Counted from the stretch's first letter, positions 16,770 through 25,372 are shown. The stretch: 64,000 bases of DNA from Saccharopolyspora kobensis (GCF_900108315.1 NZ_FNVB01000005.1:1-64000); one strand, 5' to 3'. Numbers and translations are program-made. Notes: generated by a model from the sequence alone, not told the origin.

Positions 16770-16900
16770 GCAGCCCTTCCTCCAGCCGAGTCCGCCCGGG
16801 CCGCAGCTCGGGGGACCGCGACGCGAACCAGCCGCGGGAAACCGCGGAACGCCAGGTCGATCCCGAACGCGACCACCACCGCGCACCGCGGAGAGGCGGG
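16766..16900 (+). repeat. MIRU-like repeat fused to the amidohydrolase start
   Basis: This 135-base stretch begins exactly at the ATGA overlap and shares ordered motifs with the minus-strand element at 3375-3515: AACCAGCC, GGAAACCGC, AACGCCAGGTCGA, CCGAACGCGACCACCAC and CGGAGAGGCGGG. In both places the element stays in frame and ends just upstream of a plausible original start codon. Confidence 0.75.
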
Positions 16901-18244
16901 ACCGTGGTCATCGAGGGCGGGGCCGTGGTGACCGTCGACGACTCGGGTAGCGAGTTCACCGAGGGCCACGTCGTGGTCGAGGGTGATCGGATCGTCGCGG
17001 TCGGCCCCGGTTCCGCGCCGCCGCAGGACGGCGCGGTGCGGCGCATCGACGCGACCGGTTGCCTGGTCACGCCCGGGCTGATCAACACCCACCACCACCT
17101 CTACCAGTGGGCGACGCGCGGTTACGCCGCCGACGCCACGCTGTTCGGCTGGCTGACCGAGCTGTACCCGGTGTGGGCCGGGATCGACGAGGAGATCACC
17201 CACGCCGCCGCATCGGCGGGCCTGGCGCGCATGGCGCTGTCCGGCTGCACGACCGCGGCCGACCACCACTACGTCTTCCCGCGCGAGGGCGGGGACGTGT
17301 TCGGCGCGGTGGTCTCCGCCGCGGAGCGGATCGGCGTCCGGCTGCACGCGGTGCGCGGGTCGATGGACCGCGGGCAGTCGCACGGCGGGCTGCCGCCGGA
17401 CTCCGTGGTCGAGGACCTCGACCAGGCGCTGGCAGGCACCCAGGACGCCATCGACCGGTTCCACGACCCCTCGCCCGGGGCGCGCGTGCAGGTCGCGGTC
17501 GGGCCCTGCTCGCCGTTCTCGGTCAGCACCGAGCTGATGCGGCAGGCCGCCGAGCTGGCCCGCCGCAACGGCGTCCGGCTGCACACCCACCTCGCCGAAA
17601 CGGTCGACGAGGAGGAGCAGTGCCGCGCCGAGTTCGGCAAAACTCCGGTGGAGTACGCCGACGACCTCGGGTGGCTCGGCCCGGACGTGTGGCTGGCGCA
17701 CACGATCCACCTGTCCGAGCAGGGCATCGCGCGGCTCGGCGAGACCGGCACCGGGGCGGCGCACTGCCCCAGCTCCAACGGCAGGCTCGGCGCCGGGACC
17801 GCCCCGGTCCGGCCGCTGCTGGACGCCGGTGTGCCCGTCGGGCTGGGCGTCGACGGCGTCGCGTCCAACGAGGCGGGCGGGCTCGGCGAGGAGATGCGGC
17901 AGGCGCTGCTGACGGCGCGCGCCCGTTACGGGCCGCAGGCGCTGTCGGTGCGCGACGCGCTGCGGCTGGCCACCCGCGGCGGGGCGCGCTGCCTCGGCCG
18001 CGACGGCGAGCTCGGTTCGCTGGAGCCCGGCAAGCTCGCCGACATCGCCGTCTGGCAGCTGAACGGCGTCGACCACGCGGGCATCGCCGATCCGGTGGCC
18101 GCGCTGGTGCTCGGGCAGCTGCCGAGGCTGGAGCGGCTGCTGCGCGGCGGCGAGATCGTCGTCGACGACGGCCGGTTGATGTCGGTGCCCGACCTCACCG
18201 ACGAGCTGACCAGGGCCAGCACCCGGCTCCGGGAGGCGTCATGA
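16766..18244 (+). CDS. Amidohydrolase, 8-oxoguanine deaminase-like
   Basis: This 492-residue metal-dependent hydrolase belongs to the AtzA/TrzN/guanine-deaminase superfamily. Metal ligands appear in LINTHHHLYQW, HTHLAET, LAHTIHL and GVDGVASNEAG. The segment ALSGCTTAADHHYVFP resembles 8-oxoguanine deaminases, so deamination of 8-oxoguanine or a related purine to a substrate of the neighbouring dehydrogenase is likely. Residues 1-46 come from the interspersed repeat and lack counterparts in the fold. The probable ancestral start is GTG 16904 (VVIEGGAVVTVDD) with GAGAGG upstream, giving 446 residues. The ATG at 16766 overlaps the previous stop, so the longer form may be the one translated. Confidence 0.85.
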   Translation: MSSPSSSRVRPGRSSGDRDANQPRETAERQVDPERDHHRAPRRGGTVVIEGGAVVTVDDSGSEFTEGHVVVEGDRIVAVGPGSAPPQDGAVRRIDATGCLVTPGLINTHHHLYQWATRGYAADATLFGWLTELYPVWAGIDEEITHAAASAGLARMALSGCTTAADHHYVFPREGGDVFGAVVSAAERIGVRLHAVRGSMDRGQSHGGLPPDSVVEDLDQALAGTQDAIDRFHDPSPGARVQVAVGPCSPFSVSTELMRQAAELARRNGVRLHTHLAETVDEEEQCRAEFGKTPVEYADDLGWLGPDVWLAHTIHLSEQGIARLGETGTGAAHCPSSNGRLGAGTAPVRPLLDAGVPVGLGVDGVASNEAGGLGEEMRQALLTARARYGPQALSVRDALRLATRGGARCLGRDGELGSLEPGKLADIAVWQLNGVDHAGIADPVAALVLGQLPRLERLLRGGEIVVDDGRLMSVPDLTDELTRASTRLREAS

Positions 18245-18462
18245 CCAGCACGAACAGGATCTCCACCAGTCGGTCGCACCGAATCCCGAGCTCGGGCGCC
18301 AGCCTCGAACCCGCAACTTCCATTGAAATCGGACGTGCAATTTCAATGGAAATTGGACACCTGATTTCCATTGAAATTGCGGATGACCGAGCCGGACGAC
18401 CGCGCACGACCACCACGAGAAGCACTGATCGGGTCCGAGCAACACCGGAGGTGTCCGCATGA
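18241..18462 (+). CDS. 73-residue linker ORF between amidohydrolase and dehydrogenase genes
   Basis: This reading frame is joined at both ends by ATGA overlaps: its ATG (18241) overlaps the amidohydrolase stop and its TGA overlaps the ATG of the large subunit. It ends with GGAGGTGTCCGCATGA, the same junction sequence as the dpp mini-ORF. Its middle is the translated AT-palindrome array (SIEI/SMEI units every eight codons). The peptide (MTSTNRISTSRSHR..) resembles nothing known. It is probably a repeat that preserves translational coupling, not a functional protein. Confidence 0.5.
   Translation: MTSTNRISTSRSHRIPSSGASLEPATSIEIGRAISMEIGHLISIEIADDRAGRPRTTTTRSTDRVRATPEVSA
18316..18377. repeat. 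AT-rich palindrome array, three units
   Basis: Three near-identical 14-base palindromes of the form ATTTCMATKGAAAT start at 18316 (imperfect, ACTTCCATTGAAAT), 18340 and 18364, an exact 24-base period with 10-base spacers. In a genome of about 70% GC this AT-rich block stands out. It lies inside the linker ORF at 18241-18462. Confidence 0.85.
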
Positions 18463-20762
18463 GCAGCAACGCGCCTGCTCGCAGTCCGCAGGAGCTCAAC
18501 GACGCCATCGGCGGCGGCATCGGCGAATCGCCGCTGCGGCCCGACGGCACCATCAAGGTGCGCGGCGAGTTCGCCTACTCCTCCGACCTGTGGGCCGAGG
18601 ACATGCTGTGGGGCGCCACGCTGCGCAGCCCGCACCCGCACGCCCGGATCCGGTCGATCGACATCGGCCCGGCGATGGCGATGGCCGGGGTGCAGACGGT
18701 GCTCACCGCCGAGGACGTGCCCGGCGACAACTGCTTCGGGCTCAAGTACGCCGACCAGCCGGTGCTGGCCTCCGACGTGGTGCGCTACGTGGGCGAGGCG
18801 GTCGCGCTGGTGGCCGCCGACCACCCGGAGACGGCGCGGCGGGCGCTGGAGAAGATCGTCGTCGACTACGAGGTGCTGGAGCCGGTGCTCGACGCCGAGC
18901 GGGTCGCGCACGACGAGTCGCTGCCGCGCCTGCACCCGGACGGCAACGTGGTGCGCCACCAGAAGATCGTCAAGGGCGATCCGCACGCGAAGGCCGACGT
19001 GGTCGTCTCCGGCGTCTACACCGTCGGCATGCAGGACCAGGCCTTCCTGGGCCCGGAGTCCGGGCTGGCGATCCCCGCCGAGGACGGCGGCGTCGACATG
19101 TACCTGGCCACCCAGGACCTGCACTCCGACCTGCGGCAGACCGCGCGGGCGCTCGGGCTGCCGCCGGAGAAGGTGCGGATGACCATGTCCGGCGTCGGCG
19201 GCGCGTTCGGCGGCCGCGAGGACCTGTCCATCCAGGTGCACGTCTGCATGCTGGCGCTGCACCTGGGCAAACCGGTCAAGATGGTCTACAACCGCGAGGA
19301 GTCGTTCTACGGCCACGTGCACCGGCACCCGGCCAAGATGTACTACGAGCACGGCGCGACCCGCGACGGCGAGCTCGTCTACGTCAAGGCGCGGCAGTAC
19401 TTCGACGGTGGCGCCTACGCCTCGAAGACGCCGGTCGTGGTCGGCAACGGCACCACTCTCGGCGCCGGGCCGTACAAGGTGCCCAACGTCGACATCGAGG
19501 GCTGGGGCGTCTACACCAACAACCCGCCGTGCGGCGCGATGCGCGGATTGGGCGCTGTGCAGCCGACTTTCGCCTACGAGTCCCAAATGGACAAGCTCGC
19601 CGCCGAGCTGGGCATCGATCCCGTCGACCTGCGCATCCGCAACGCCATCGAGCAGGGCGACTCGATCCCGACCGGCCAGGTGCTGGACTACCCGGCGCCG
19701 GTCGCCGAGCTGATGGAGCGGGTGCGGGCGCTGCCGATGCCCGCCGAACCGGACGGGCCGGTGGACATCCGGAACCTGCCGGGCGGAGCGTCGAACACCA
19801 CGCACGGCGAAGGCGTGGTGCGCGGCGTCGGCTACGGCGTGACGATCAAGAACATCTGCTACGCCGAGGGCGCCGACGACTTCTCCACCGCGCGGGTCCG
19901 GCTGCAGGTCATCGGCGGTGAACCGGCCGCGATGGTGCACACCGCGGCGGCCGAGGTCGGCCAGGGCCTGGTGACCGTGCAGCAGCAGATCGCGCGGACC
20001 GAGCTCGGCGTGGAGCGGGTGACCATCCACCCGAACGACACCAGCGTCGGGCCGGCGGGCTCCAGCTCCGCCTCGCGGCAGACGCTGGTGACCGGCAGCG
20101 CGGTCAAGGCCGCCTGCGAGGCGGTGCGCGACGAGCTGTTCGCCCGGGTCGCCGAGCGCTTCGACGTCGACCCGGCGCAGCTCTCGCTGCACGGCGGGAA
20201 GATCTCCTCCGAGACCGGCGGCGTGCTGGCCGACCTGGTGGAGGTGCTGGGCGATGACGTCATCGAGCAGACCCGCGAGTACCACCACCGCGAGACGTTC
20301 CCGCTCGACGAGCAGGGCCGCAGCGACCGGGTGCACGTCCAGCACGCGTTCTCCGCGCACCGCGCGGTGGTCGACGTCGACCTGGACCTGGGCCTGGTCA
20401 AGGTGGTGCAGCTGGCCTGCGCCCAGGACGTCGGCAAGGCGATCAACCCGGACGCGGTGATCGGGCAGATCCAGGGCGGCTCCGCGCAGGGCATGGGGCT
20501 GGCGGTGATGGAGGAGATCAAGGTCGCCGACGGCCGCATCCGCAACCCGTCCTTCACCGACTACCTGATCCCGACCATCCTCGACACCCCGCCGATGGAG
20601 ATCGACATCATCGAGCGCGGCGACCCGAACGCGGCCTACGGGGTCCGCGGCGTGGGCGAGCCGCCGACGATCTCCACGACGCCGGCGGTGGTCGCCGCGA
20701 TCCGCGCGGCCACCGGCCGGGAGCTCCCGCACACGCCGGTGGCGCCGGAGCACATCGTGTGA
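18459..20762 (+). CDS. Xanthine dehydrogenase-type molybdopterin-binding large subunit
   Basis: This 767-residue catalytic subunit of a molybdenum hydroxylase oxidises hypoxanthine or xanthine in the inferred pathway. N-terminal substrate and cofactor domains include VRGEFAYSSDLWAEDMLWG and RSPHPHARI. The cofactor-binding region has GVGGAFGGREDLS, PPCGAMRGLGAVQPTFAYE and AAAEVGQGLVT. The catalytic glutamate is in RGVGEPPTIS near the C-terminus. The ATG at 18459 is preceded by GGAGGTG and overlaps the linker ORF stop. It is the last gene of a tightly coupled operon with the FAD and iron-sulphur subunits. Substrate is inferred from the PucR and purine-gene context. Confidence 0.94.
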   Translation: MSSNAPARSPQELNDAIGGGIGESPLRPDGTIKVRGEFAYSSDLWAEDMLWGATLRSPHPHARIRSIDIGPAMAMAGVQTVLTAEDVPGDNCFGLKYADQPVLASDVVRYVGEAVALVAADHPETARRALEKIVVDYEVLEPVLDAERVAHDESLPRLHPDGNVVRHQKIVKGDPHAKADVVVSGVYTVGMQDQAFLGPESGLAIPAEDGGVDMYLATQDLHSDLRQTARALGLPPEKVRMTMSGVGGAFGGREDLSIQVHVCMLALHLGKPVKMVYNREESFYGHVHRHPAKMYYEHGATRDGELVYVKARQYFDGGAYASKTPVVVGNGTTLGAGPYKVPNVDIEGWGVYTNNPPCGAMRGLGAVQPTFAYESQMDKLAAELGIDPVDLRIRNAIEQGDSIPTGQVLDYPAPVAELMERVRALPMPAEPDGPVDIRNLPGGASNTTHGEGVVRGVGYGVTIKNICYAEGADDFSTARVRLQVIGGEPAAMVHTAAAEVGQGLVTVQQQIARTELGVERVTIHPNDTSVGPAGSSSASRQTLVTGSAVKAACEAVRDELFARVAERFDVDPAQLSLHGGKISSETGGVLADLVEVLGDDVIEQTREYHHRETFPLDEQGRSDRVHVQHAFSAHRAVVDVDLDLGLVKVVQLACAQDVGKAINPDAVIGQIQGGSAQGMGLAVMEEIKVADGRIRNPSFTDYLIPTILDTPPMEIDIIERGDPNAAYGVRGVGEPPTISTTPAVVAAIRAATGRELPHTPVAPEHIV

Positions 20763-20847
20763 GGCCAGACCTGCTGCGGCGGCGGGGCCGGGCCGCCGCC
20801 GCAGCAACCCCCTCACCCCGGCATCGAGAAACCGAAGGAGAAACAGC

Positions 20848-21336
20848 ATGTCCGTGGACGTCGCGACGAGCGCCGAGCAGGACTGGATGGCCCGGGCCAT
20901 CGAACTGGCCACCAGCAACGTGGCCGCGGGCGGTGGGCCGTTCGGCGCGCTCGTCGTCCGGGACGGCGAGGTCATCGCGACCGGCACCAACAAGGTGACC
21001 GTCGACCTCGACCCGACCGCGCACGCCGAGGTCACCGCGATCCGCAACGCCTGCCGCGCGCTGGGCAGCTTCAAGCTCGACGGCTGCGTGCTGGTCACCT
21101 CGTGCGAGCCGTGCCCGATGTGCCTGGCCTCCGCGCTGTGGGCGCGGGTGGACCGGGTGCTGTTCGCCGCCGACCGGGACGACGCCGCCGAAGCGGGCTT
21201 CGACGACCGAGCCTTCTACGACGTCTTCGAGGACCCGCGGACCGAGACGCCGACGCCGGTGCAGCGGGTGGCGATGCCCGACCGCAACGCGGCCTTCGAC
21301 GCCTGGCGGAACAAGTCCGACCGCGTCGACTACTGA
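20848..21336 (+). CDS. Guanine deaminase-like nucleobase deaminase (CDA fold)
   Basis: This 162-residue zinc deaminase carries the HAE motif (PTAHAEVTAIRNAC) and the PCPMC motif (TSCEPCPMCLASAL). These supply the zinc ligands and the catalytic glutamate. Length and the C-terminal FYDVFEDPR region fit bacterial guanine deaminases of the GuaD/YkfC type, which convert guanine to xanthine. The ATG at 20848 has AAGGAGAA upstream. It lies 85 bases after the large subunit and probably supplies it with xanthine. A cytosine or other nucleobase deaminase remains possible. Confidence 0.88.
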   Translation: MSVDVATSAEQDWMARAIELATSNVAAGGGPFGALVVRDGEVIATGTNKVTVDLDPTAHAEVTAIRNACRALGSFKLDGCVLVTSCEPCPMCLASALWARVDRVLFAADRDDAAEAGFDDRAFYDVFEDPRTETPTPVQRVAMPDRNAAFDAWRNKSDRVDY

Positions 21337-21655
21337 TCCGCTCCTGAACCGGGCGGACGCCCGTCCCCTCACCCCGACAGCCGCCTTGACCAGCGGTTCC
21401 GGCAGCGACGACCGGGTCGCCCCGGAACCCAGCGAGCGGGCCTCCACCACCGCTTCCGCCTGATGCGGAACCAGGCCCGCCCGCCATCCCGGAAACCCTT
21501 ACCGGGACAGCGAATTCAACTCCGTTCAAACGCCCCAGCTCGAATTCGGCGGATTCCCGCCGGGCCCTCCCCTGCCCGGAAAACCCGCCGGAGGAAACAG
21601 TCCGGGCGGCACCGAGACGTGCCGCACGGGGGCGCCCACCGGCATGGGAGGACTC
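21337..21655. other. Intergenic region with a nested hairpin
   Basis: This 319-base gap lies between the deaminase and permease genes. It contains a nested hairpin: GGTTCCGG (21395-21402) pairs with CCGGAACC (21422-21429), with a smaller GCGAC/GTCGC stem inside. This may terminate the upstream transcript or act in a leader. A promoter for the permease is expected in 21440-21640, but I cannot point to one. Confidence 0.45.
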
Positions 21656-23098
21656 ATGACCCAGCAGCTGAGACCGGAAAGAGCCGACGCGGAACCGTCC
21701 GGATTGGACCGCTTCTTCCGCGTCAGCGCCCGCGGCTCCACCTTTTCCCGCGAACTCCGCGGCGGCCTGACCACCTTCGTCGCGATGGCCTACATCGTGA
21801 TGCTCAACCCGCTCATCCTCGGCTCGTCGGCGGACGCCACCGGCGCCCAGCTCACGCCCGAGCAGCTGACCACCGCCACCGCGGCCACCGCCGGGGTGAT
21901 GACCGTCGTGATGGGCCTGGTCGGCAACGCGCCGCTGGCCCTGGCCGCCGGGCTCGGCGTCAACGCCGTGGTCGCCTTCACCATCGCCCCGGCGATGACC
22001 TGGGCGCAGGCGTTCGGGCTGGTGGTGCTGGAAGGCATCGTAATCATCGTGCTGGCGGTCAGCGGTGTGCGGGAGCGGATCATCAACGCCATCCCGGCAC
22101 CGCTCAAGACCGCGCTGACCGTCGGCATCGGCCTCTACATCGCGCTGATCGGCCTGGTCAGCGCCGGTTTCGTGACCCGGAAGCCGGACGCGGCCAACAC
22201 CACGGTGCCGGTCCAGATGGGCCAGGGCACCGAGGGCCACCTGGTCGGCGTGCCGATCGCGATCTTCTGCCTGAGCCTGCTGCTGATGCTGGTGCTGCTG
22301 GCGCGGAAGGTGCCCGGCGCGATCCTGATCGGCATCGCGGTCAGCACCGCCATCGCGGTCGCGGTCAACGCGGCCTTCGGCATCGCGCCGGAGCAGTGGG
22401 GCACGATCGTTCCGGAGCTGCCCGACCACGTGGTCGGCAGTCCCGATTTCAGCCTGTTCGGCCAGGTGGACCTGTTCGGCGGGTTCGCGGCGGCGGGCGG
22501 CATCGCGGCCACCGTGTTCCTGTTCACCCTGGTGCTGTCCGGGTTCTTCGACGCGATGGGCACCATCACCAGCGTCTCCTCGGAGGCCGGGCTGGTGCGC
22601 AACGGCAAGGTCGAGGGAATGGGCCGCATCCTGGCCGTGGACGGCGTCGCGGCCGCGGCAGGCGGTCTGACCGGCTCGTCGCCGAACACCGTGTTCCTGG
22701 AGTCGGCCACCGGGGTCGCCGAAGGCGCGCGCACCGGGCTGGCGAGCGTGGTCACCGGGCTGCTGTTCTGCGCGACGCTGCTGTTCACCCCGCTGGCCGC
22801 GGTGGTACCCGCGCAGGCCGCCGCCCCGGCGCTGGTGATCGTCGGCGCGCTGATGATGGCGCAGGTCCGGCACGTCCCGTGGGACGACCCGGAGTACGTG
22901 ATCCCGGCGTTCCTGACCATCGCGGTGATCCCGTTCACCTACATGATCACCAACGGCATCGGCGCAGGCCTGATCGCCTACGCGGTGATCAAGGTGGCCC
23001 GCGGCAAGGCCCGCGAGATCGGCTGGCTGGTCGGCGTCCTCGCCCTGGTCTTCGCGGCCTACTTCGGCGTCGAAGCCGTGGAAGCCCTCATCGGGTGA
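21656..23098 (+). CDS. Purine permease, NCS2/AzgA type
   Basis: This 480-residue membrane transporter, predicted to import hypoxanthine, guanine or adenine by proton symport, has about 12-14 hydrophobic segments. The N-terminal ELRGGLTTFVAMAYIVMLNPLIL is characteristic of the AzgA/PbuG branch, and GFFDAMGTITSVSSEAGL is the conserved middle motif. The segment TGSSPNTVFLESATGVAEGARTGL is also typical. The ATG at 21656 has GGGAGG four bases upstream. Its position next to guanine deaminase and xanthine dehydrogenase supports a purine substrate. Confidence 0.93.
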   Translation: MTQQLRPERADAEPSGLDRFFRVSARGSTFSRELRGGLTTFVAMAYIVMLNPLILGSSADATGAQLTPEQLTTATAATAGVMTVVMGLVGNAPLALAAGLGVNAVVAFTIAPAMTWAQAFGLVVLEGIVIIVLAVSGVRERIINAIPAPLKTALTVGIGLYIALIGLVSAGFVTRKPDAANTTVPVQMGQGTEGHLVGVPIAIFCLSLLLMLVLLARKVPGAILIGIAVSTAIAVAVNAAFGIAPEQWGTIVPELPDHVVGSPDFSLFGQVDLFGGFAAAGGIAATVFLFTLVLSGFFDAMGTITSVSSEAGLVRNGKVEGMGRILAVDGVAAAAGGLTGSSPNTVFLESATGVAEGARTGLASVVTGLLFCATLLFTPLAAVVPAQAAAPALVIVGALMMAQVRHVPWDDPEYVIPAFLTIAVIPFTYMITNGIGAGLIAYAVIKVARGKAREIGWLVGVLALVFAAYFGVEAVEALIG

Positions 23099-23130
23099 CG
23101 ACGATCCCGCGGGTGCGCGGCGCTTCTGGA

Positions 23131-23165
23131 CGGCCCGGCTTCCGACGGCAGCGGAGGCCGGGCCG
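23131..23165. terminator. Hairpin terminator
   Basis: CGGCCCGGCTTCCG (23131-23144) pairs with CGGAGGCCGGGCCG (23152-23165) around a 7-base loop, with one G-U pair. It lies between the rightward permease and the leftward small gene and can serve both. Confidence 0.75.
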
Positions 23166-23170
23166 CTCCG

Positions 23171-23416
23171 TCACGGGAAGGCCACGTCACCGACGAAGGT
23201 GTGCGTCTGCACGAGGGTTCCGGCGGAGCCGTTGTTGATGTTGGACCGTCCGTGAAGGCCCTGAACGGCGCAGTCCAGGATGACCTGCCCGAGATCGACA
23301 CCCTCGGCGGCGGCGATCTGCTCGAGTGCTGCCCGGTCATCCGCGTCCAAGCGGTCGAGCTGCACGTTCACGATGTCGGCGCCATCCGTCTCCGCCGCAC
23401 TGCCCGTGTTCGTCAT
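23171..23416 (-). CDS. 81-residue protein with a short C-terminal repeat-like tail
   Basis: This is a small acidic protein. Residues 15-55 (DIVNVQLDRLDADDRAALEQ..) look like a strand followed by two helices, reminiscent of a ribbon-helix-helix arrangement. The last 25 residues (NNGSAGTLVQTHTFVGDVAF) resemble a short Gly-Val-rich tail that I recall in various actinobacterial multi-domain proteins, typically ending VQAxxIxGxVxF. There is no clear Shine-Dalgarno, so translation may be leaderless. The region upstream of the ATG has TTTGGCATATG. I regard it as a real gene of unknown role. Confidence 0.55.
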   Translation of the reverse strand: MTNTGSAAETDGADIVNVQLDRLDADDRAALEQIAAAEGVDLGQVILDCAVQGLHGRSNINNGSAGTLVQTHTFVGDVAFP

Positions 23417-23598
23417 ATGCCAAATCGTGGCACACGGGGCGTTCTCATCAGGTCGGGTTCACCAATCCGACCCAGCTCGGCTCGGCGAGGTGTCACGCTC
23501 CGCAACACCGAGTCGATCGTCGCGAGACACCTCGCCGCCGAGGGCCGGGACGCCCGTCGCACGTCACCTGATCAGGTGGAATCGGGAGTCGAGATCGG

Positions 23599-24192
23599 AT
23601 GAGTAGCGTGGGTGAGGTGGAGGTCGCGGGAGTGGTGCTCGCCGGCGGCGCCGGGCGGCGGTTCGGGATGCCCAAGGCGCTGGTCGAGCACGAAGGCGCG
23701 TTGCTGGTCGAGCGGGCCGCTCGGGTGCTCGCGGACGGCGGGTGCTCGCCGGTCCTCGTGGTGCTGGGCGCCGCTGCCGACGAGGTGCGCGAGCGCGCCG
23801 ATCTGTCCGGGGCGGCGGTGGTGCTGAACCCCGACTGGGAGACCGGGATGGGATCCTCGCTGCGGGTCGCACTCGATGCGCTGACCAGCACTGATGCCGA
23901 TGCGGCGGTGGTGCTGCCGGTCGACATGCCGGGGATCGGGGCGGCTGCTGTGCGTCGCGTCGCCGAGCTGGCGAGCCCGTCCGCGCTCGCCGCCGCCGCG
24001 CACGATGGCAGGCGCAGCCACCCGGTGCTGCTCGGGCGCGAGCACTGGGCCGGGGCGCGGACCGCCGCGACCGGGGACGCCGGGGCTCGCGGCTACCTGC
24101 GCGACCGCGAAGTGGCGCTGGTGCCCTGCGACGACATCTCCGCCGGGTTCGACGTGGACCGTCCCGAAGACCTGCCGCGAGCGGACACGTAG
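23599..24192 (+). CDS. MobA-like nucleotidyltransferase (MocA type)
   Basis: This 197-residue enzyme has the MobA-like NTP-transferase fold. The nucleotide-binding start VVLAGGAGRRFGMPKALVEHEG and the metal-binding PVDMPGIG are diagnostic. The segment NPDWETGMGSSLRVALD fits the MocA branch, which attaches CMP to the molybdenum cofactor used by xanthine dehydrogenase-type enzymes. Its position near the xdh operon supports that role. MobA (GMP) or an unrelated sugar nucleotidyltransferase is less likely. The ATG at 23599 has a weak ribosome site. Confidence 0.85.
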   Translation: MSSVGEVEVAGVVLAGGAGRRFGMPKALVEHEGALLVERAARVLADGGCSPVLVVLGAAADEVRERADLSGAAVVLNPDWETGMGSSLRVALDALTSTDADAAVVLPVDMPGIGAAAVRRVAELASPSALAAAAHDGRRSHPVLLGREHWAGARTAATGDAGARGYLRDREVALVPCDDISAGFDVDRPEDLPRADT

Positions 24193-24289
24193 AGTCGGCG
24201 GCCACGCGGGACCGGTCCGGTGACCGCGTCATCGCTGCCGGGCCGGGACGTCACACCAGCGCCCGAGAAAGCCAGAGCAGGAGGCGTCC

Positions 24290-24550
24290 ATGGCAAGCGG
24301 ACACATCACCGCCAACTACCTGCCCGAAGGCGACGACTGGCTGGTCACCGTCACGACCGACGCCGATCAGCGCAGCGCCCGCGCACCGGGCCTGATCGCC
24401 GCCCGCGACCAGGCCGATCAGCTCATCGAGCAGCTCGCGCCCAGTTCGGTGGGCCGGATCGTGATCCACCTGCTCGACGGCGACGGGTTCGCCTTCACCA
24501 CCGCCTACCTCCAGGCCCGCCACGGCGTGACCGCCCAGCCCGGCCGGTGA
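24290..24550 (+). CDS. Small conserved-type hypothetical protein (86 residues)
   Basis: The ATG at 24290 follows AGGAGG in ideal register. The soluble protein has alternating strand and helix character (ITANYLPEGDDWLVTVTT; RDQADQLIEQLAP; VGRIVIHLLDGDGFAFTTAYL) and no cysteines. It resembles small actinobacterial proteins of unknown function that are predicted from helical-strand pattern only. It sits between the MobA-like gene and the TetR gene on the same strand. Confidence 0.75.
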   Translation: MASGHITANYLPEGDDWLVTVTTDADQRSARAPGLIAARDQADQLIEQLAPSSVGRIVIHLLDGDGFAFTTAYLQARHGVTAQPGR

Positions 24551-24659
24551 CCGCGCGGTGCACCCCGATCGCGTGCACAGTGGACCGACACGCGCGAGCG
24601 GCCTGCGCAGCAGCTCACGCCGCTCGCGGACCCAACCCCGACCCGGCCCGGAGCTTAGG

Positions 24660-25307
24660 ATGGCGGTCGTGAACGCGCCGACGAGCAGTGCACGCGAGGA
24701 GGAGACCTTGGCCAGCGCCGAGCAGACCCGGCCGGCCGGCCGGGGGCGACCGCGGGACGCCTCCCGCGACGCCGCGCTGCGCCAGGCCGCGATGGAGGTG
24801 CTGTCGCAGGTCGGCTACCGGGCGCTGACCATGGACGCCGTCGCCGCGCACGCGCGGGCCGGCAAGGCCACCATCTACCGGCGCTGGGACTCCAAGCTGG
24901 ACCTGGTCATCGACACCTGCACCCAGCTGGTCCAGCGCAACATCCCGGAACCCGACCGGGGATCGATCGAAGCCGACCTCGGAGACTTCCTGCGCAGCTT
25001 CGCCTCGTTCCTCACCGGACCGGTCGGCAAGGCCGCCCAGGCGCTGGTCGGCGAGCTGCCGCACGAGCCCGAGCTGGCCGCCGCCTTCCGCGAGTCGTTC
25101 CTGCTGCCGCAGCGCGACGTCCTGCGCCGCCTCATCGAGCGCGGGGTGCAGCGCGGCGAGATCCGCGCGGACGCACCGGTGGACACGGTCGTGGAGATCA
25201 CCGGGGCGTGCCTCATATACCGGCTGATGCTCACCGACGAGCCGCTCGACACCGGCTTCGTGGACCGGCTGGTCAACGAGGCCCTGATGCCGCTGCTGCA
25301 CGGCTGA
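24660..25307 (+). CDS. TetR-family transcriptional regulator
   Basis: This 215-residue repressor-type regulator has an N-terminal helix-turn-helix (ALTMDAVAAHARAGKATIYRRWDSKLDLV) preceded by a basic RGRPRDASRDAALR stretch. The C-terminal ligand domain resembles the TetR_C_16/AcrR-like group. The ATG at 24660 has GGAG upstream. The genes it controls are not apparent; it is followed by a strong hairpin and then by convergent genes. Confidence 0.92.
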   Translation: MAVVNAPTSSAREEETLASAEQTRPAGRGRPRDASRDAALRQAAMEVLSQVGYRALTMDAVAAHARAGKATIYRRWDSKLDLVIDTCTQLVQRNIPEPDRGSIEADLGDFLRSFASFLTGPVGKAAQALVGELPHEPELAAAFRESFLLPQRDVLRRLIERGVQRGEIRADAPVDTVVEITGACLIYRLMLTDEPLDTGFVDRLVNEALMPLLHG

Positions 25308-25326
25308 TCCCCGGCAGCATCAAACG

Positions 25327-25372
25327 CGCTGAGACCCGCAGGCCTTCCAGCGAAGGTCCACGGGTCTCAGCG
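25327..25372 (+). terminator. Hairpin terminator after the TetR gene
   Basis: CGCTGAGACCCG (25327-25338) pairs perfectly with CGGGTCTCAGCG (25361-25372). An inner GGCCTTC/GAAGGTC stem extends the hairpin and leaves a short loop. It begins 20 bases after the stop codon. Confidence 0.8.
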
